DNA of 39,973 bases from Opitutales bacterium (GCA_020831585.1 JAFIGE010000034.1:1-39973); one strand, 5' to 3'; shown: positions 18,344 through 26,842, numbered from the stretch's first letter. The notes: a model not told the origin generated them from the sequence alone. Translations and numbers: made by a program.

Positions 18344-18362
18344 AAATATACCACGTATATTT
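18344..18362. promoter_or_regulatory. AT-rich palindrome before transposase gene
   Basis: AAATATAC-CAC-GTATATTT is a perfect 8+3+8 inverted repeat in an otherwise GC-rich region, 44 bases before the transposase start. It is overlapped on the left by TTGATA (18339-18344), which could serve as a -35 box. It may be an operator, promoter element or transposase recognition site; no second copy was seen at the far end of the gene. Confidence 0.45.
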
Positions 18363-18405
18363 AAGCTTGATTTGGTTTGGGTTTTGTGCAGGATGCGCTG
18401 GCACT

Positions 18406-19401
18406 ATGATGCAATTGGTTCCGCCCAAGTCCCGCCGGGCACCCCGGATTCTTGTTAAGGATGCTCGGGCCTGCTATCACGTGGTCAGCCGTGTCGTTGA
18501 TCGGTCTTTTCGGTTCACGGACGTGGATAAAGAGGTGTTTCGCGACCTGTTGAAGCGGGTGGGGACGTTTTGCGGGGTGCGGGTGCTGACGTATGCGGTG
18601 CTGGACAACCACTTTCATCTTCTTGTGGAAGTGCCTGCTTCGCCGGGGGAGCCGGATGACGAAGAACTCCGTCGACGGGCGCGCTTGCTCTATGGCGAGG
18701 AGAGGAAGGGACAGCCGTTGTCCTTCTTTCGTATTGATCGGGCCCTGGTCGCCGGGGGCGATAGCCGCGAACGCATGCGGGCGCTTTTGATCGGGCGGAT
18801 GGGCTCGCTGCCGATGTTCGTGAAGATTCTGAAACAGCGCTATTCAATCATGCACAACCGCAAATACGACCGCCTGGGGACACTCTGGGAGGATCGTTTC
18901 CATAGCGTATTGGTGGAGGATTCGGCGGCAGCGTTGACCGCCGTGGCCGCCTACATCGATTTGAACGCGGTGCGGGCGGGAATCGTGAAAGATCCCAAGG
19001 ATTATCGTTTCAGCGGCTATGGGGAGGCTGCGGGCACGCGGCAGGGATTCAGTCGCTTTGCCTTGTTTGTGCGGATTGCGGCGGAGCATGCCGAGTCGAT
19101 TGAGGAGATCGCCGCGCTGTATCGTCGCCGTCTCTATATTTCCGGGAGTGACCCGGGCAAGGGGGCGACCGTCTCGAAGGAGGGATTGGAGCGGACGCTT
19201 CGCCAAGACGGGACGCTCACGCGAGGCGAATCCCTGCATTGTCGCCTTCGCTATATGACGCGGGGGGCCATCATCGGTTCGAAAGCATTCATTGAGGCAT
19301 GGACGATCAAAAATAAAGGGCGATATTTTCCCAAACGTCCGAAACGCCCCAAACCGCTGTTTCGGGAGCCCGAGGAGTCGTCTTTGTGTCGGCTTCGCTG
19401 A
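18406..19401 (+). CDS. REP-associated tyrosine (Y1/HUH) transposase
   Basis: A 331-aa paralogue of the transposase at 6162-7160. The HUH motif is in VLDNHFHLLVEVP. The candidate nucleophile tyrosine is in ILKQRYSIMHNRKYDRLGTL, followed by LWEDRFHSVLVED and AAYIDLNAVRAG. The C-terminal extension has LHCRLRYMTRGAIIGSKAF and ends in a basic tail (FPKRPKRPKPLF). Two tandem ATGs at 18406 and 18409 are both possible; no ribosome-binding site stands out. The two complete copies are clearly diverged, so this is an old family rather than a recent transposition. No inverted repeats or target duplications were found. Confidence 0.87.
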   Translation: MMQLVPPKSRRAPRILVKDARACYHVVSRVVDRSFRFTDVDKEVFRDLLKRVGTFCGVRVLTYAVLDNHFHLLVEVPASPGEPDDEELRRRARLLYGEERKGQPLSFFRIDRALVAGGDSRERMRALLIGRMGSLPMFVKILKQRYSIMHNRKYDRLGTLWEDRFHSVLVEDSAAALTAVAAYIDLNAVRAGIVKDPKDYRFSGYGEAAGTRQGFSRFALFVRIAAEHAESIEEIAALYRRRLYISGSDPGKGATVSKEGLERTLRQDGTLTRGESLHCRLRYMTRGAIIGSKAFIEAWTIKNKGRYFPKRPKRPKPLFREPEESSLCRLR

Positions 19402-19626
19402 GAAGGGTGAGGTTTTCCAGCGATTGCCCCGGTCAGCTGAAAGCGGATCAGCCGTGGATTTGCCTGAGAAGGGGGCGGGCGCAAAAATGCCTTTGGTGGG
19501 ATTGATCCTGAGGTTTCGGCCCGCTTTATGCTGACTGGCAGGCTGGGGAGGAGATTTGAGGAAAGCATTGCAATTTCCAAGGAGATCCTCACCCTTGAAA
19601 CAATAGATGAAAGGTCCGCTCCTCAA

Positions 19627-20334
19627 ATGAGTCAGTACAATCCGGAAGGTTTTCCCGAAGGCGATTGGGACGAACGCGGCGATCTGTCTTGGAACGAATT
19701 CGATTGGAGGCAGTTTCTGCTCCGTCGCGGCAAGGAAGTTGAGCGTTTCGCCAGCCTTTACCAGATCCATTGCCACGAACCGGACCATTTGGACCATGTC
19801 GCTCAACAGATGGGATGGCAGGCCGAAGACTGGTCTGTGGCGGATTTTGAGGGGGAGGCGGACGATCCCGAAGCGACTTCAGGCGTGATCGGGGAAGATG
19901 GTTCGGATAGCTTGGACAGCGATCCCTACACGCTCCACCGTCACCCCGTTTTCATTGTCACCCGGGCACTTTTTGGCCAGTTGGAGTTGCTCATTGAGGC
20001 GCTCTGTGCGGTGCCCGGCATCCATTTGCGGGTTCGTCCGAAACGTTTGTGGGCGCTTGCCGGCGCGCTCTCGTCGGCTGAGCGTGAGATGCTGCTTGCG
20101 TTACAATCCCTCGACATGGGGGATTTCATGCTCGCCGTTCTACACTTCAAATTAGCGCACCAGGCAATCTCCGATACGATGACCCATCTCGAGGGCTTGG
20201 CTGATGTTTCCGGAGCCGCCGATGAGTTTCGTTTGGAAGGGCGCGTGCGCCTCTTCGATTTGCGTGAGGTCTGTTTGCGGGTGATGAGTGATTGCCGCGA
20301 GGAGGATCGGCGCAACTTCCGCGATCCGGATTGA
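19627..20334 (+). CDS. Acidic hypothetical protein, family not recognised
   Basis: A 235-aa predicted soluble protein. The N-terminal third is acidic and aromatic (EGDWDERGDLSWNEFDWRQF). The middle has an acidic low-complexity patch around residues 75-100, and the C-terminal half is helical (FIVTRALFGQLELLIEALC; LLALQSLDMGDFMLAVLHFKLAHQA). I do not recognise a domain. The ATG at 19627 follows AAAGG by about 12 bases; an upstream in-frame ATG at 19528 would add a region that looks non-coding. It is separated by 10 bases from the secreted PhoD-like gene, so they are likely cotranscribed. The 225 bases between the transposase and this gene hold no other recognisable feature. Confidence 0.7.
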   Translation: MSQYNPEGFPEGDWDERGDLSWNEFDWRQFLLRRGKEVERFASLYQIHCHEPDHLDHVAQQMGWQAEDWSVADFEGEADDPEATSGVIGEDGSDSLDSDPYTLHRHPVFIVTRALFGQLELLIEALCAVPGIHLRVRPKRLWALAGALSSAEREMLLALQSLDMGDFMLAVLHFKLAHQAISDTMTHLEGLADVSGAADEFRLEGRVRLFDLREVCLRVMSDCREEDRRNFRDPD

Positions 20335-20344
20335 TTTTCTCCCG

Positions 20345-21646
20345 ATGCCGCGCCTTTCCACGCTGGCCTTTGCATTCTGGGCGCATGGGCTCTATGCCCT
20401 TTCCTCTGTTGCGGCGAGTTTTGGTCTAGGCTATGTTCTGCCCGATGAGGCGGCTGTGTGGGTGGAGACTTTGGAGCGTGTTCAGGTGGAAGTCCTGCTT
20501 CGTTCCGATACGCGGACGGGCGCGCCCGCGACCCGTTTTTCCGAGGAAGCAAGGCAGGTCGACTCCAGTGGCCGGCATCGGGCTGTTCTGACGCTCGGGG
20601 CGCTTCGTTCCGGGAGCCATTATCGCTACGAAGTCCGGTTGAATGGCGAGGCGGCGGGTCTGGAGGGGCACTTTCGCACGCCCCCGGCTCCCGGCGAAAC
20701 GTTCAGCGGCTCCTTTCAAATCCTTCTCGCGGGCAGGGTGGAGGCGGTGCAGGGAACGCTTACGGAAAATTTGGATGCCACAAAGGCGCTTGTTGCATCG
20801 GGGGGCGATGCTATGATTTGGCTGGGCGGGCAACACGCTGCCGGAGAGGCGAGCCCGACTGCGGCGGGCTTGATGCAGCATTTTCGGTCGCTTGCGGCTG
20901 ATCCGGCGCTGGCTTCATTCCTTGCTTCGACGGGGCAATGGAGTGTCTGGGGGGCATCGGATCTTCCCCGCTCCGCTCAGGGGGCGCTTGGCCTGCACGG
21001 CGCTGCGGCGCGGGAGGCCTTTTGCGGGGCGTGGCCGCGCCCGGCCTGCGGTCATCCCGGTTTTGGCGGCATGGTCAACCAAGTCCGTTTGGGACCGGCG
21101 GAGTTTTTCTTTATCGACGTCGTTTCCTTTCGCGAGAGCGGCGGGGGTGGGCGGCGCGCCCGATTATTGGGTGATGCGCAAATGGATTGGCTCTTGGAGG
21201 CGCTGGATTCGAGCGATGCCCCCTTCCGCTTCGTGGTCGCCGGGCTTCCGCTTCTTCCGGGCACGCGGGGGGCGGAGAACTGGCGGGCGGTCGAAACCGA
21301 ACGCACGGAGTTTCTCAACCGCCTGCTTCTGCGCGACCCGCCCGGAGTCTTTGTTTTATCCGGCAATGCGCCGTTTGGGGAGTTGAGCCGGGTCGACCGC
21401 ACGGCCCGTTATCCCCTGCACGAGCTGACCCTCGGGCCCCTGCGTCAGGCGGACCCGGTACGGCAACCACCGCTCAACATGGACCGCCAACCGGGCACTT
21501 TCGTCGCCCCGGCACACTTTGCCAAGCTGACCCTCGGCAGTGCCCGCAACGATTGGAGCCTCACCGTCGAAGTTTTCGGAGGGAGCGGGCAGTTGCTTTG
21601 GCGCGACCACTTCCTTGCTTCCGAACTCGTTCGCCCACCACAATGA
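20345..21646 (+). CDS. Secreted PhoD-like metallophosphatase-fold protein, probably catalytically inactive
   Basis: 433 aa with a probable signal peptide in the first ~25 residues. An N-terminal beta domain (about 35-115; VLTLGALRSGSHYRYEVRLNG) matches the Ig/Fn-like domain of PhoD alkaline phosphatases. The rest follows the PhoD order: IWLGGQHAAGE (157-167) where PhoD has a LGDNIY-type metal motif, WSVWGASDLP (199-208) where it has W-DDHD, RARLLGDAQMDWLLEAL (271-287) matching the LGEAQ-WL helix, and VLSGNAPFGEL (337-347) where LSGD-HF is expected. The metal-ligand Asp and His residues are therefore replaced at several sites, while the scaffold is kept. The fold assignment is good; loss of activity is inference. 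Confidence 0.72.
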   Translation: MPRLSTLAFAFWAHGLYALSSVAASFGLGYVLPDEAAVWVETLERVQVEVLLRSDTRTGAPATRFSEEARQVDSSGRHRAVLTLGALRSGSHYRYEVRLNGEAAGLEGHFRTPPAPGETFSGSFQILLAGRVEAVQGTLTENLDATKALVASGGDAMIWLGGQHAAGEASPTAAGLMQHFRSLAADPALASFLASTGQWSVWGASDLPRSAQGALGLHGAAAREAFCGAWPRPACGHPGFGGMVNQVRLGPAEFFFIDVVSFRESGGGGRRARLLGDAQMDWLLEALDSSDAPFRFVVAGLPLLPGTRGAENWRAVETERTEFLNRLLLRDPPGVFVLSGNAPFGELSRVDRTARYPLHELTLGPLRQADPVRQPPLNMDRQPGTFVAPAHFAKLTLGSARNDWSLTVEVFGGSGQLLWRDHFLASELVRPPQ

Positions 21647-21707
21647 GCGGTGAGGATAGGGCGATTTCTCTCATTTCCCCGCCTCGGGTTTTTCAAGAAG
21701 GTGCGGG

Positions 21708-22244
21708 ATGGTCGAAAGCGCCGCTATGGCAAAAGGACCCATGAAACGGCCAGATCCCGTCGGGTCCGGCAACGCGAAGACCTTCCGGCTCCACCGGCTC
21801 CCACCGTTTTGGTTCCTTTTCGCGGTGGGTGCGCAGTTCACTCTCGCCTGGAGGGCGGGACCGGACGCCACCGATCCGCTACCGTTTGGGGGCTGGATTC
21901 CACAGATCATTGGCTGGGGCCTTCTTCTCGGCGGTGTGGCCTTTGTTCTGTGGGCAGCGCACCGGTTTCATCGTTGGCAAACCCCCATTCACCCTTTCCA
22001 GGAACCGACAAACTTGATCACCGACGGTCCGTTTCGCATCTCTCGCAACCCCATTTACCTGGGCCAGCTTCTCATGCTGTTGGGTCTGGCGTGCATGTTT
22101 CGGGTGGCTGTCGCTTTTCTGCCGGTGTTGCTCTTCGTTCCTTTGGTCCAAATCCTTTTCATCCTTCCGGAAGAGCGCATATTGCGGGAGCGTTTCGGAG
22201 AAGTCTTCGAAACCTACGGCCGGCGCACCCGGCGCTGGATTTGA
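21708..22244 (+). CDS. Isoprenylcysteine carboxyl methyltransferase (ICMT/PEMT)-like membrane methyltransferase
   Basis: A 178-aa protein with several hydrophobic segments (about residues 25-45, 65-82, 110-145). The C-terminal signature of this family is clear: LITDGPFRISRNPIYLGQLLMLLG followed by EERILRERFGEVFETYGRRTRRWI, which binds S-adenosylmethionine in ICMT and PEMT relatives. The acceptor in bacteria is usually unknown. The ATG at 21708 has AAGAAGG six bases upstream; later in-frame ATGs (21726, 21741) are alternatives. It follows the PhoD-like gene by 61 bases on the same strand. A terminator for the opposite strand lies about 80 bases downstream. Confidence 0.88.
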   Translation: MVESAAMAKGPMKRPDPVGSGNAKTFRLHRLPPFWFLFAVGAQFTLAWRAGPDATDPLPFGGWIPQIIGWGLLLGGVAFVLWAAHRFHRWQTPIHPFQEPTNLITDGPFRISRNPIYLGQLLMLLGLACMFRVAVAFLPVLLFVPLVQILFILPEERILRERFGEVFETYGRRTRRWI

Positions 22245-22325
22245 AGTGCTGATGAGGCGCGGGTAATTGATCGAGTGTCTGGAGAATTGATTCCAAACGG
22301 AAGGCGGATCGAGCCGGGAGACCAC

Positions 22326-22361
22326 AAAAAAAACCCGGCAGTCACAGGGACCGCCGGGTTT
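22326..22361 (-). terminator. Rho-independent terminator of the PEP-CTERM gene
   Basis: AAACCCGGC and GTC pair with GAC and GCCGGGTTT around a five-base loop, with a single mismatched pair in the stem. On the minus strand it is followed by a run of eight T (22333-22326). It lies 27-62 bases past the stop of the PEP-CTERM gene. Confidence 0.85.
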
Positions 22362-22387
22362 GGGAAAAGATAGAAGCGCGCGCTTAC

Positions 22388-23446
22388 TTAGCGGCGGCGA
22401 CGATAGAGAACCAAACCCAGGGCGAAGAGGCCGAAGAGGGCGGCGTAGACGCGCGGCTCGGGAATGGCGTAGATGCCTGAAGTGGTGGCGAAGGCAATGT
22501 AGCCATCATACCAGCCGAGGGCCTGGACATTCCACGCCGGTGTGTCGCCGGTGATCAGATCCACCTGGAGGGAGCTTGCGGGTTCCGCAGGATCGAAGGA
22601 CGCAATCTGGCGATTATTGGTCGAAAAATAGACCCGCCCATCCGGAGCGTAGAACATGCGCTGAAGCGTTACACCCGTACCTCCGAGAACCCCGGTCAGG
22701 GTCGCCGTGTCCAAGACTGTGGCGCTGGCAGAAGTCGCGAGGTTGTAGGTTGCGATCAGGTTGGCATTGTTGCTGCCGAGAAAGAGCGTATCGCCGACCA
22801 GAGTGAGTGCGTTGACAGTTTGATTGGTCGCGCCCTCAAAGATGATCCCCAGATCATCCTGATCGAGGAGTCGGTTGATACTGGTCCAGCTTGTCTGGTA
22901 AAGGGCGCGATTGCCTCCATTGGAATTGGCAAAGATAAACTCGCCGTTGGCATCTGTCACGCCGGCACCGAGAAAACCGAGCCCCGTTTCCGGCACATTG
23001 GCCAGAATGGTGGCGCTGTTGAAGCCGGTGATAAGACCGCCCGAGTTGACATTCACGCGGTGGATGCCAATGACAGCGGCGGCTCCGGTGGTACCGAATT
23101 GCAGGAAGTTACCGGTGCGCTGGAAGCTGTGAATCGGCGAGAAGAACCCCGTGCCCCAATCTCCCGAGGTCATAAGGGTTGTCACCGTGGGTGTGCCACC
23201 GATACCGGTCACCCGGTTGATCTGATGGCCATCCCAAACGCCGCCGCCGGTGTTGGTCCCGCCGAGAGCCACATAGAGTGTGCCGCCGTCGAAAACAAAG
23301 TTTTGGATCGAAGCACTAAGGGCATGGTTGCTGACGTCGCCCAGCGAAGCGACCTCAAACACCTGCTGCGCGTGGGCTGCAGCCGGGGCCGTCAGGGCCA
23401 GAGCGACCGCAGCGGACTTGAGGAAGGAAGGTATATTTTTATTCAT
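22388..23446 (-). CDS. PEP-CTERM sorting-domain protein
   Basis: A 352-aa exported protein. A signal peptide is visible at the N terminus (SAAVALALTAPAAAHA-QQ). The C terminus carries the PEP-CTERM sorting signal: Pro-Glu-Pro at about 329-331, then a hydrophobic helix and a terminal RRRR. Proteins with this signal are processed by exosortase and often end up in the surface or extracellular matrix. The middle is beta-rich with repeated short strands (LTLVGDTLFLGSNNANLIATY; MFYAPDGRVYFSTNN), suggestive of a propeller-like fold, although the family is not recognised. There is no ribosome-binding site before the ATG. It is divergent from the RCC1-repeat gene and ends at a clear terminator. No exosortase is in the window. 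Confidence 0.86.
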   Translation of the reverse strand: MNKNIPSFLKSAAVALALTAPAAAHAQQVFEVASLGDVSNHALSASIQNFVFDGGTLYVALGGTNTGGGVWDGHQINRVTGIGGTPTVTTLMTSGDWGTGFFSPIHSFQRTGNFLQFGTTGAAAVIGIHRVNVNSGGLITGFNSATILANVPETGLGFLGAGVTDANGEFIFANSNGGNRALYQTSWTSINRLLDQDDLGIIFEGATNQTVNALTLVGDTLFLGSNNANLIATYNLATSASATVLDTATLTGVLGGTGVTLQRMFYAPDGRVYFSTNNRQIASFDPAEPASSLQVDLITGDTPAWNVQALGWYDGYIAFATTSGIYAIPEPRVYAALFGLFALGLVLYRRRR

Positions 23447-23556
23447 GTGATAATCAGTGGTGGTTTGGGCAGGGAGTCGCGGCAGAGCGCTTCTTTTGCC
23501 GGATTTTTCATTTTAGGTTCGATTCTTTTGCAGCGGGAATCATACCATGAGAGCTT

Positions 23557-24789
23557 ATGAAAACGATTAGATCCCTTTTTGCAAGTATACTTATCGGTGG
23601 ATTAAGCATTTCTGCCAGTGGCGCGCTCCTGCACATTGGAGCTGGAAACCACCATTCAATTTTCCTCGATCCGGGTACTGGAGCGGTTTGGACGGTGGGC
23701 GAGGACATTCTCGGGCAACTGGGAAGGGGTATGGACAGCCCCCTGATCAAAGACAATCCGGAGCCTTTCCAAGTCGAGCCGGTCTGGTCCGGACGGGTGA
23801 CGGATGTTTCCGCAGGTCTCAACACGAACGCGATTGTAACGGAGGCGGGCGAGGTGTGGACATGGGGCTTCAACCGCCTGAACCAGCTGGGGCACTCGGC
23901 GAGCGAGGAAGTTGTGCCGGAGCCGCGGCGGGCTGAGGGGCTGCCCCCCATCGCCGATGTGGAGGCGGGCAGCGGATTCATGCTCGCGATCTCGCGGGAT
24001 GGCCGGGTGTTTGGATGGGGTAACAACGCCCAGGGCCAGTTGGGGCTGGGCGATGCGGCCCCCGGGCGTCTCGTGGAGCCCCGTCCAGCCCGGTTGCCGG
24101 AGGGCGTGCGCGTGCGTGACCTTGCCTTAGGGATCAATCAAGTCGTTGCACTCACGGAGGATGGGCGCGTGCTGGGTTGGGGGAATAACCGCAACGGCCA
24201 GGCGGGGGGTCCCGAAGGAGTTCGCCGGGTCACGGAGCCCGGTTTTGTGGGAGGGTTGCCCGAGGGTGTGCCGGTGGTGGCCATTGGCGCGGGCAACTTC
24301 ACATCTTTCGCGGTCCTCGAAGACGGGCGTGTTTTTGCTTGGGGCGAGAATCAGTTCGGGCAGATCCCCGGTGCTTCTGTTTCGAGCGTTTTTTCACCTG
24401 TGGAGATTTCCCTTCCGGTGGAAAATGTGCGCCCGAAGGCTATTTCCGGCGGGGCGCGCTATGTCCATGCCGTGCTCACCGATGGTCGCGTTGTTGCCTG
24501 GGGTGTGAATGGTCCGCAGGGGCAATTTGGCACAGGGGAGCGCGCGCGGGATGTGACTCAGCGCGAGGAGCCTCTGCTTCTTCCGGAGTCTCTCCGCTTG
24601 CGCGAAATTCACACCCAGACCAACCACACCGTCGCGCTCACGATGGACGGGCGCTTTGTGGGCTGGGGCTCGAATGCGCAGGGTCGTCTGGCGCGGGCGG
24701 ACCGGACCGAATCCGGCAGCCTCGCCACAGCGTTTCCTGATCCGATCAAGATCGAGTTTCTCGCCGAGGCAACCTCGTTGCGCGACTAA
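23557..24789 (+). CDS. Secreted RCC1-repeat beta-propeller protein
   Basis: A 410-aa protein with an N-terminal signal peptide (SLFASILIGGLSISASGALL). It has seven RCC1-type repeats, each with a V-x-x-WG-N-x-x-GQLG core: VWTVGEDILGQLG, VWTWGFNRLNQLG, VFGWGNNAQGQLG, VLGWGNNRNGQAG, VFAWGENQFGQIP, VVAWGVNGPQGQFG and FVGWGSNAQGRLA. Seven repeats make a complete RCC1 propeller. Bacterial secreted RCC1 proteins have no known enzymatic role and may bind protein or sugar. No sorting motif is seen at the C terminus. It lies upstream of exbB on the same strand and divergent from the PEP-CTERM gene across a 110-base gap. Confidence 0.9.
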   Translation: MKTIRSLFASILIGGLSISASGALLHIGAGNHHSIFLDPGTGAVWTVGEDILGQLGRGMDSPLIKDNPEPFQVEPVWSGRVTDVSAGLNTNAIVTEAGEVWTWGFNRLNQLGHSASEEVVPEPRRAEGLPPIADVEAGSGFMLAISRDGRVFGWGNNAQGQLGLGDAAPGRLVEPRPARLPEGVRVRDLALGINQVVALTEDGRVLGWGNNRNGQAGGPEGVRRVTEPGFVGGLPEGVPVVAIGAGNFTSFAVLEDGRVFAWGENQFGQIPGASVSSVFSPVEISLPVENVRPKAISGGARYVHAVLTDGRVVAWGVNGPQGQFGTGERARDVTQREEPLLLPESLRLREIHTQTNHTVALTMDGRFVGWGSNAQGRLARADRTESGSLATAFPDPIKIEFLAEATSLRD

Positions 24790-24861
24790 GGCGCGAAACT
24801 GGCCCGCCCTCTGCTCCCCATTGGGCGTGGCCGTTCCGTTCATTTCCCTTTTCCTGCCCTC

Positions 24862-25521
24862 ATGCTTTTAGACTGGTTTGATCGTGGCGGCTTCATGATG
24901 TGGCCGATCCTCCTTTGCTCCGTGATCGGTTTTGCGGTGATCGCCGACCGGCTCTATGCGCACGGACGGGCGTGGATACTTTACGAGAAGTTCCTCGAAG
25001 ATCTGAAGGGCGTTTTCGGAGCGGATCGAAAACCGGGACAGATCCCGGCCTGGATGATCGCCAAGCGCGCCCCGGAAGCCCGTGTGGCCGCTGTCTATCT
25101 CCAATACGCGGCGGCCGAACCGGAGATTCGCAATGAAGCCTTGCGGCGCGAGGGCGAACGTTTCCTCGCCGATTGGAACCGCCACCTCAAAATCATTTAC
25201 ACGATCAGTCAAGTGACGCCGCTCATGGGGCTGCTCGGCACGGTTTTTGGATTGGTGCGGGCCTTCTACAACATTGAGGCACTGGGCGGTCGGGTGCGGC
25301 CGGATGACCTTGCGGGCGGAATCTGGGAGGCTCTCCTGACGACCGTGGCCGGTTTGAGTGTGGCGATTCCCGCTTTTCTCGCCTATCAGTATTTTCTCGC
25401 CTCCGGTGAGCGCAAGGCCCGCCGGATGAAGGAAGTCATCAGCTTTCTCGATGAGACCATGCTGGCCGAAGTGCCGCCCGCTCCCGAGCGAGCCGAGCCC
25501 GCCGCCCAAGATGGCCGTTGA
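24862..25521 (+). CDS. exbB: MotA/TolQ/ExbB-type proton channel protein
   Basis: A 219-aa inner-membrane protein of the MotA/TolQ/ExbB family. One transmembrane helix lies near the N terminus (MWPILLCSVIGFAVIADRL). Two more are in the C-terminal half, the first in the signature ISQVTPLMGLLGTVFGLVRAF and the second in GGIWEALLTTVAGLSVAIPAFLAYQYF. These form the proton channel that powers TonB. The gene overlaps exbD by 11 bases, and tonB overlaps exbD, so the three form an operon. TolQ is the other possibility, but the adjacent TonB and TonB-dependent receptor favour ExbB. Confidence 0.9.
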   Translation: MLLDWFDRGGFMMWPILLCSVIGFAVIADRLYAHGRAWILYEKFLEDLKGVFGADRKPGQIPAWMIAKRAPEARVAAVYLQYAAAEPEIRNEALRREGERFLADWNRHLKIIYTISQVTPLMGLLGTVFGLVRAFYNIEALGGRVRPDDLAGGIWEALLTTVAGLSVAIPAFLAYQYFLASGERKARRMKEVISFLDETMLAEVPPAPERAEPAAQDGR

Positions 25522-25927
25522 GTTCGAGTCCAATAAAAGCACCGACGGCACCGTCGAGTTGACGCCGCTCATTGACGTCATTTTTCAGTTGCTCGTGTTT
25601 TTCATGCTCAGTTCGAGCTTTCTGTATCCCTCCCTGGATCTGATTTTGCCGGAACTGGATGAGACCGATCCACAGACCACGCCGCCGATGCTCGTGGTGA
25701 ATCTCGATGCGGATGGAGCGACTTTTGTGAACAGTGAGCCGGTCGAAATGGCGCGTCTCACGGAAGTTTTGCGGAGTCTGCTCCCCGAGGTGGAAGACCG
25801 GGCTGTCTTTTTGCGGGCGGACCGCCGCTCCGAATATGCCACGGTATTGGAGATCATGCGCCGTTCGAGCGCTGCCGGAGCGCTCCAGTTCCACTTTCTC
25901 TATGAGGAGGCGGGCGACGGCCTATGA
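25511..25927 (+). CDS. exbD: ExbD/TolR-type biopolymer transport protein
   Basis: A 138-aa protein with one transmembrane helix near the N terminus. The signature VELTPLIDVIFQLLVFFMLSS carries the conserved aspartate used in proton transfer (Asp in LIDVIF). The rest is periplasmic and of typical ExbD size. It was started at the ATG at 25511, which lies inside the end of exbB; the frame also reads further upstream, but that part overlaps exbB and is not family-like. It overlaps tonB by four bases (ATGA). Confidence 0.93.
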   Translation: MAVEFESNKSTDGTVELTPLIDVIFQLLVFFMLSSSFLYPSLDLILPELDETDPQTTPPMLVVNLDADGATFVNSEPVEMARLTEVLRSLLPEVEDRAVFLRADRRSEYATVLEIMRRSSAAGALQFHFLYEEAGDGL

Positions 25928-26826
25928 CGGCGGCGCGTCGGCGTCCTCCGGATGGCCTGCCGAAGCGATTGGCCGACCGGAGTGTATGGCCCCGGCTCTT
26001 CTGGACGGGAGTCTCGGTGGGCGTGCATGCGCTCGTGTTTTTTTGGGTCGGTAATCGGGAGGTCGTGTCTATTGAGGTGGCGTTTGAGGAGGCGGACTTT
26101 GTTATGGAGACGTTTTTTGTCGTTCGACCGCCGATGGACCCGCCGCCGGTGCCGCCGCCGGACATCCCCTTGCGTCCGCCTCCGCCGCCTGTGCGGGAGC
26201 AGGTGCTGATTGTGGAAGATGAAAGCCCGCAGACGGTTTTCCAACCCCTTCTCCCGGAGGAACCGCCTCCGCCCGAGCCCGAACCTCCGCCCCCTTTACC
26301 GGAGCCCCCCCCGCCCGAGCCGCCACCGGAGATCCCCGAACCGGAGGAGCCGGAGCCGGAGCCTGAGCCGGAACCAGAGCCTGTGCCCGAACCGCCGCCG
26401 GAAGAAATCCCGGATACCCCGCCGGAGCCGGAACGCGAGCCTGCGCCGCCGGCCCCTCCGCCTACCCCGGAACCTTTGCAGGAGCCCGAAGAGGAAGAAG
26501 AGACGGTCCCCTCACCCGCCGCGCCACCGGCCTCTCGGGTGCTTGTGGCCGAAGCGCCCAATGCCCGCCACAATCCAGATCCACGCTATCCGCCCGCCGC
26601 CCTGCGCCGCGGCATTGAAGGCACGGTGCGCATGCGCGTGGAGGTCGACCGCACCGGTCGGGTGACCCATGTGGATCTGGTCGAGAGCGCGGGATCGTCG
26701 TTGCTCGACCGCAGCGCGATCTCCGCCGTGCAACGCTGGAGGTTCGATCCTGTCACGATCGATGGACGGGCCGTGGAGGCCGAGTTTGTCATCGACAGCA
26801 CTTTTCGGCTGGAGGATCAGAATTAG
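25924..26826 (+). CDS. tonB: TonB energy transducer
   Basis: A 300-aa periplasm-spanning TonB. A single transmembrane helix (about residues 21-38; TGVSVGVHALVFFWVG) anchors it. A very long Pro/Glu-rich linker (about 63-195, with PEPEPPPPLPEPPPPEP and EPEPEPEPEPVP) is built to span the periplasm. The C-terminal domain (about 220-300) shows PRYPPAALRRGIEGTVRMRV and SAISAVQRWRFDP, typical of the TonB C-terminal fold that contacts the receptor. It is the last gene of the exbB-exbD-tonB operon and converges on a TonB-dependent receptor gene. Confidence 0.94.
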   Translation: MTAARRRPPDGLPKRLADRSVWPRLFWTGVSVGVHALVFFWVGNREVVSIEVAFEEADFVMETFFVVRPPMDPPPVPPPDIPLRPPPPPVREQVLIVEDESPQTVFQPLLPEEPPPPEPEPPPPLPEPPPPEPPPEIPEPEEPEPEPEPEPEPVPEPPPEEIPDTPPEPEREPAPPAPPPTPEPLQEPEEEEETVPSPAAPPASRVLVAEAPNARHNPDPRYPPAALRRGIEGTVRMRVEVDRTGRVTHVDLVESAGSSLLDRSAISAVQRWRFDPVTIDGRAVEAEFVIDSTFRLEDQN

Positions 26827-26842
26827 CCGCTGAACTCTTTTG

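Noticed and set aside
25854-26573. Gly/Ser-repeat reading frame on the minus strand
   Set aside because: It is the antisense of the Pro/Glu-rich linker of tonB; the repeats reflect CCG/GAG codons on the real strand.
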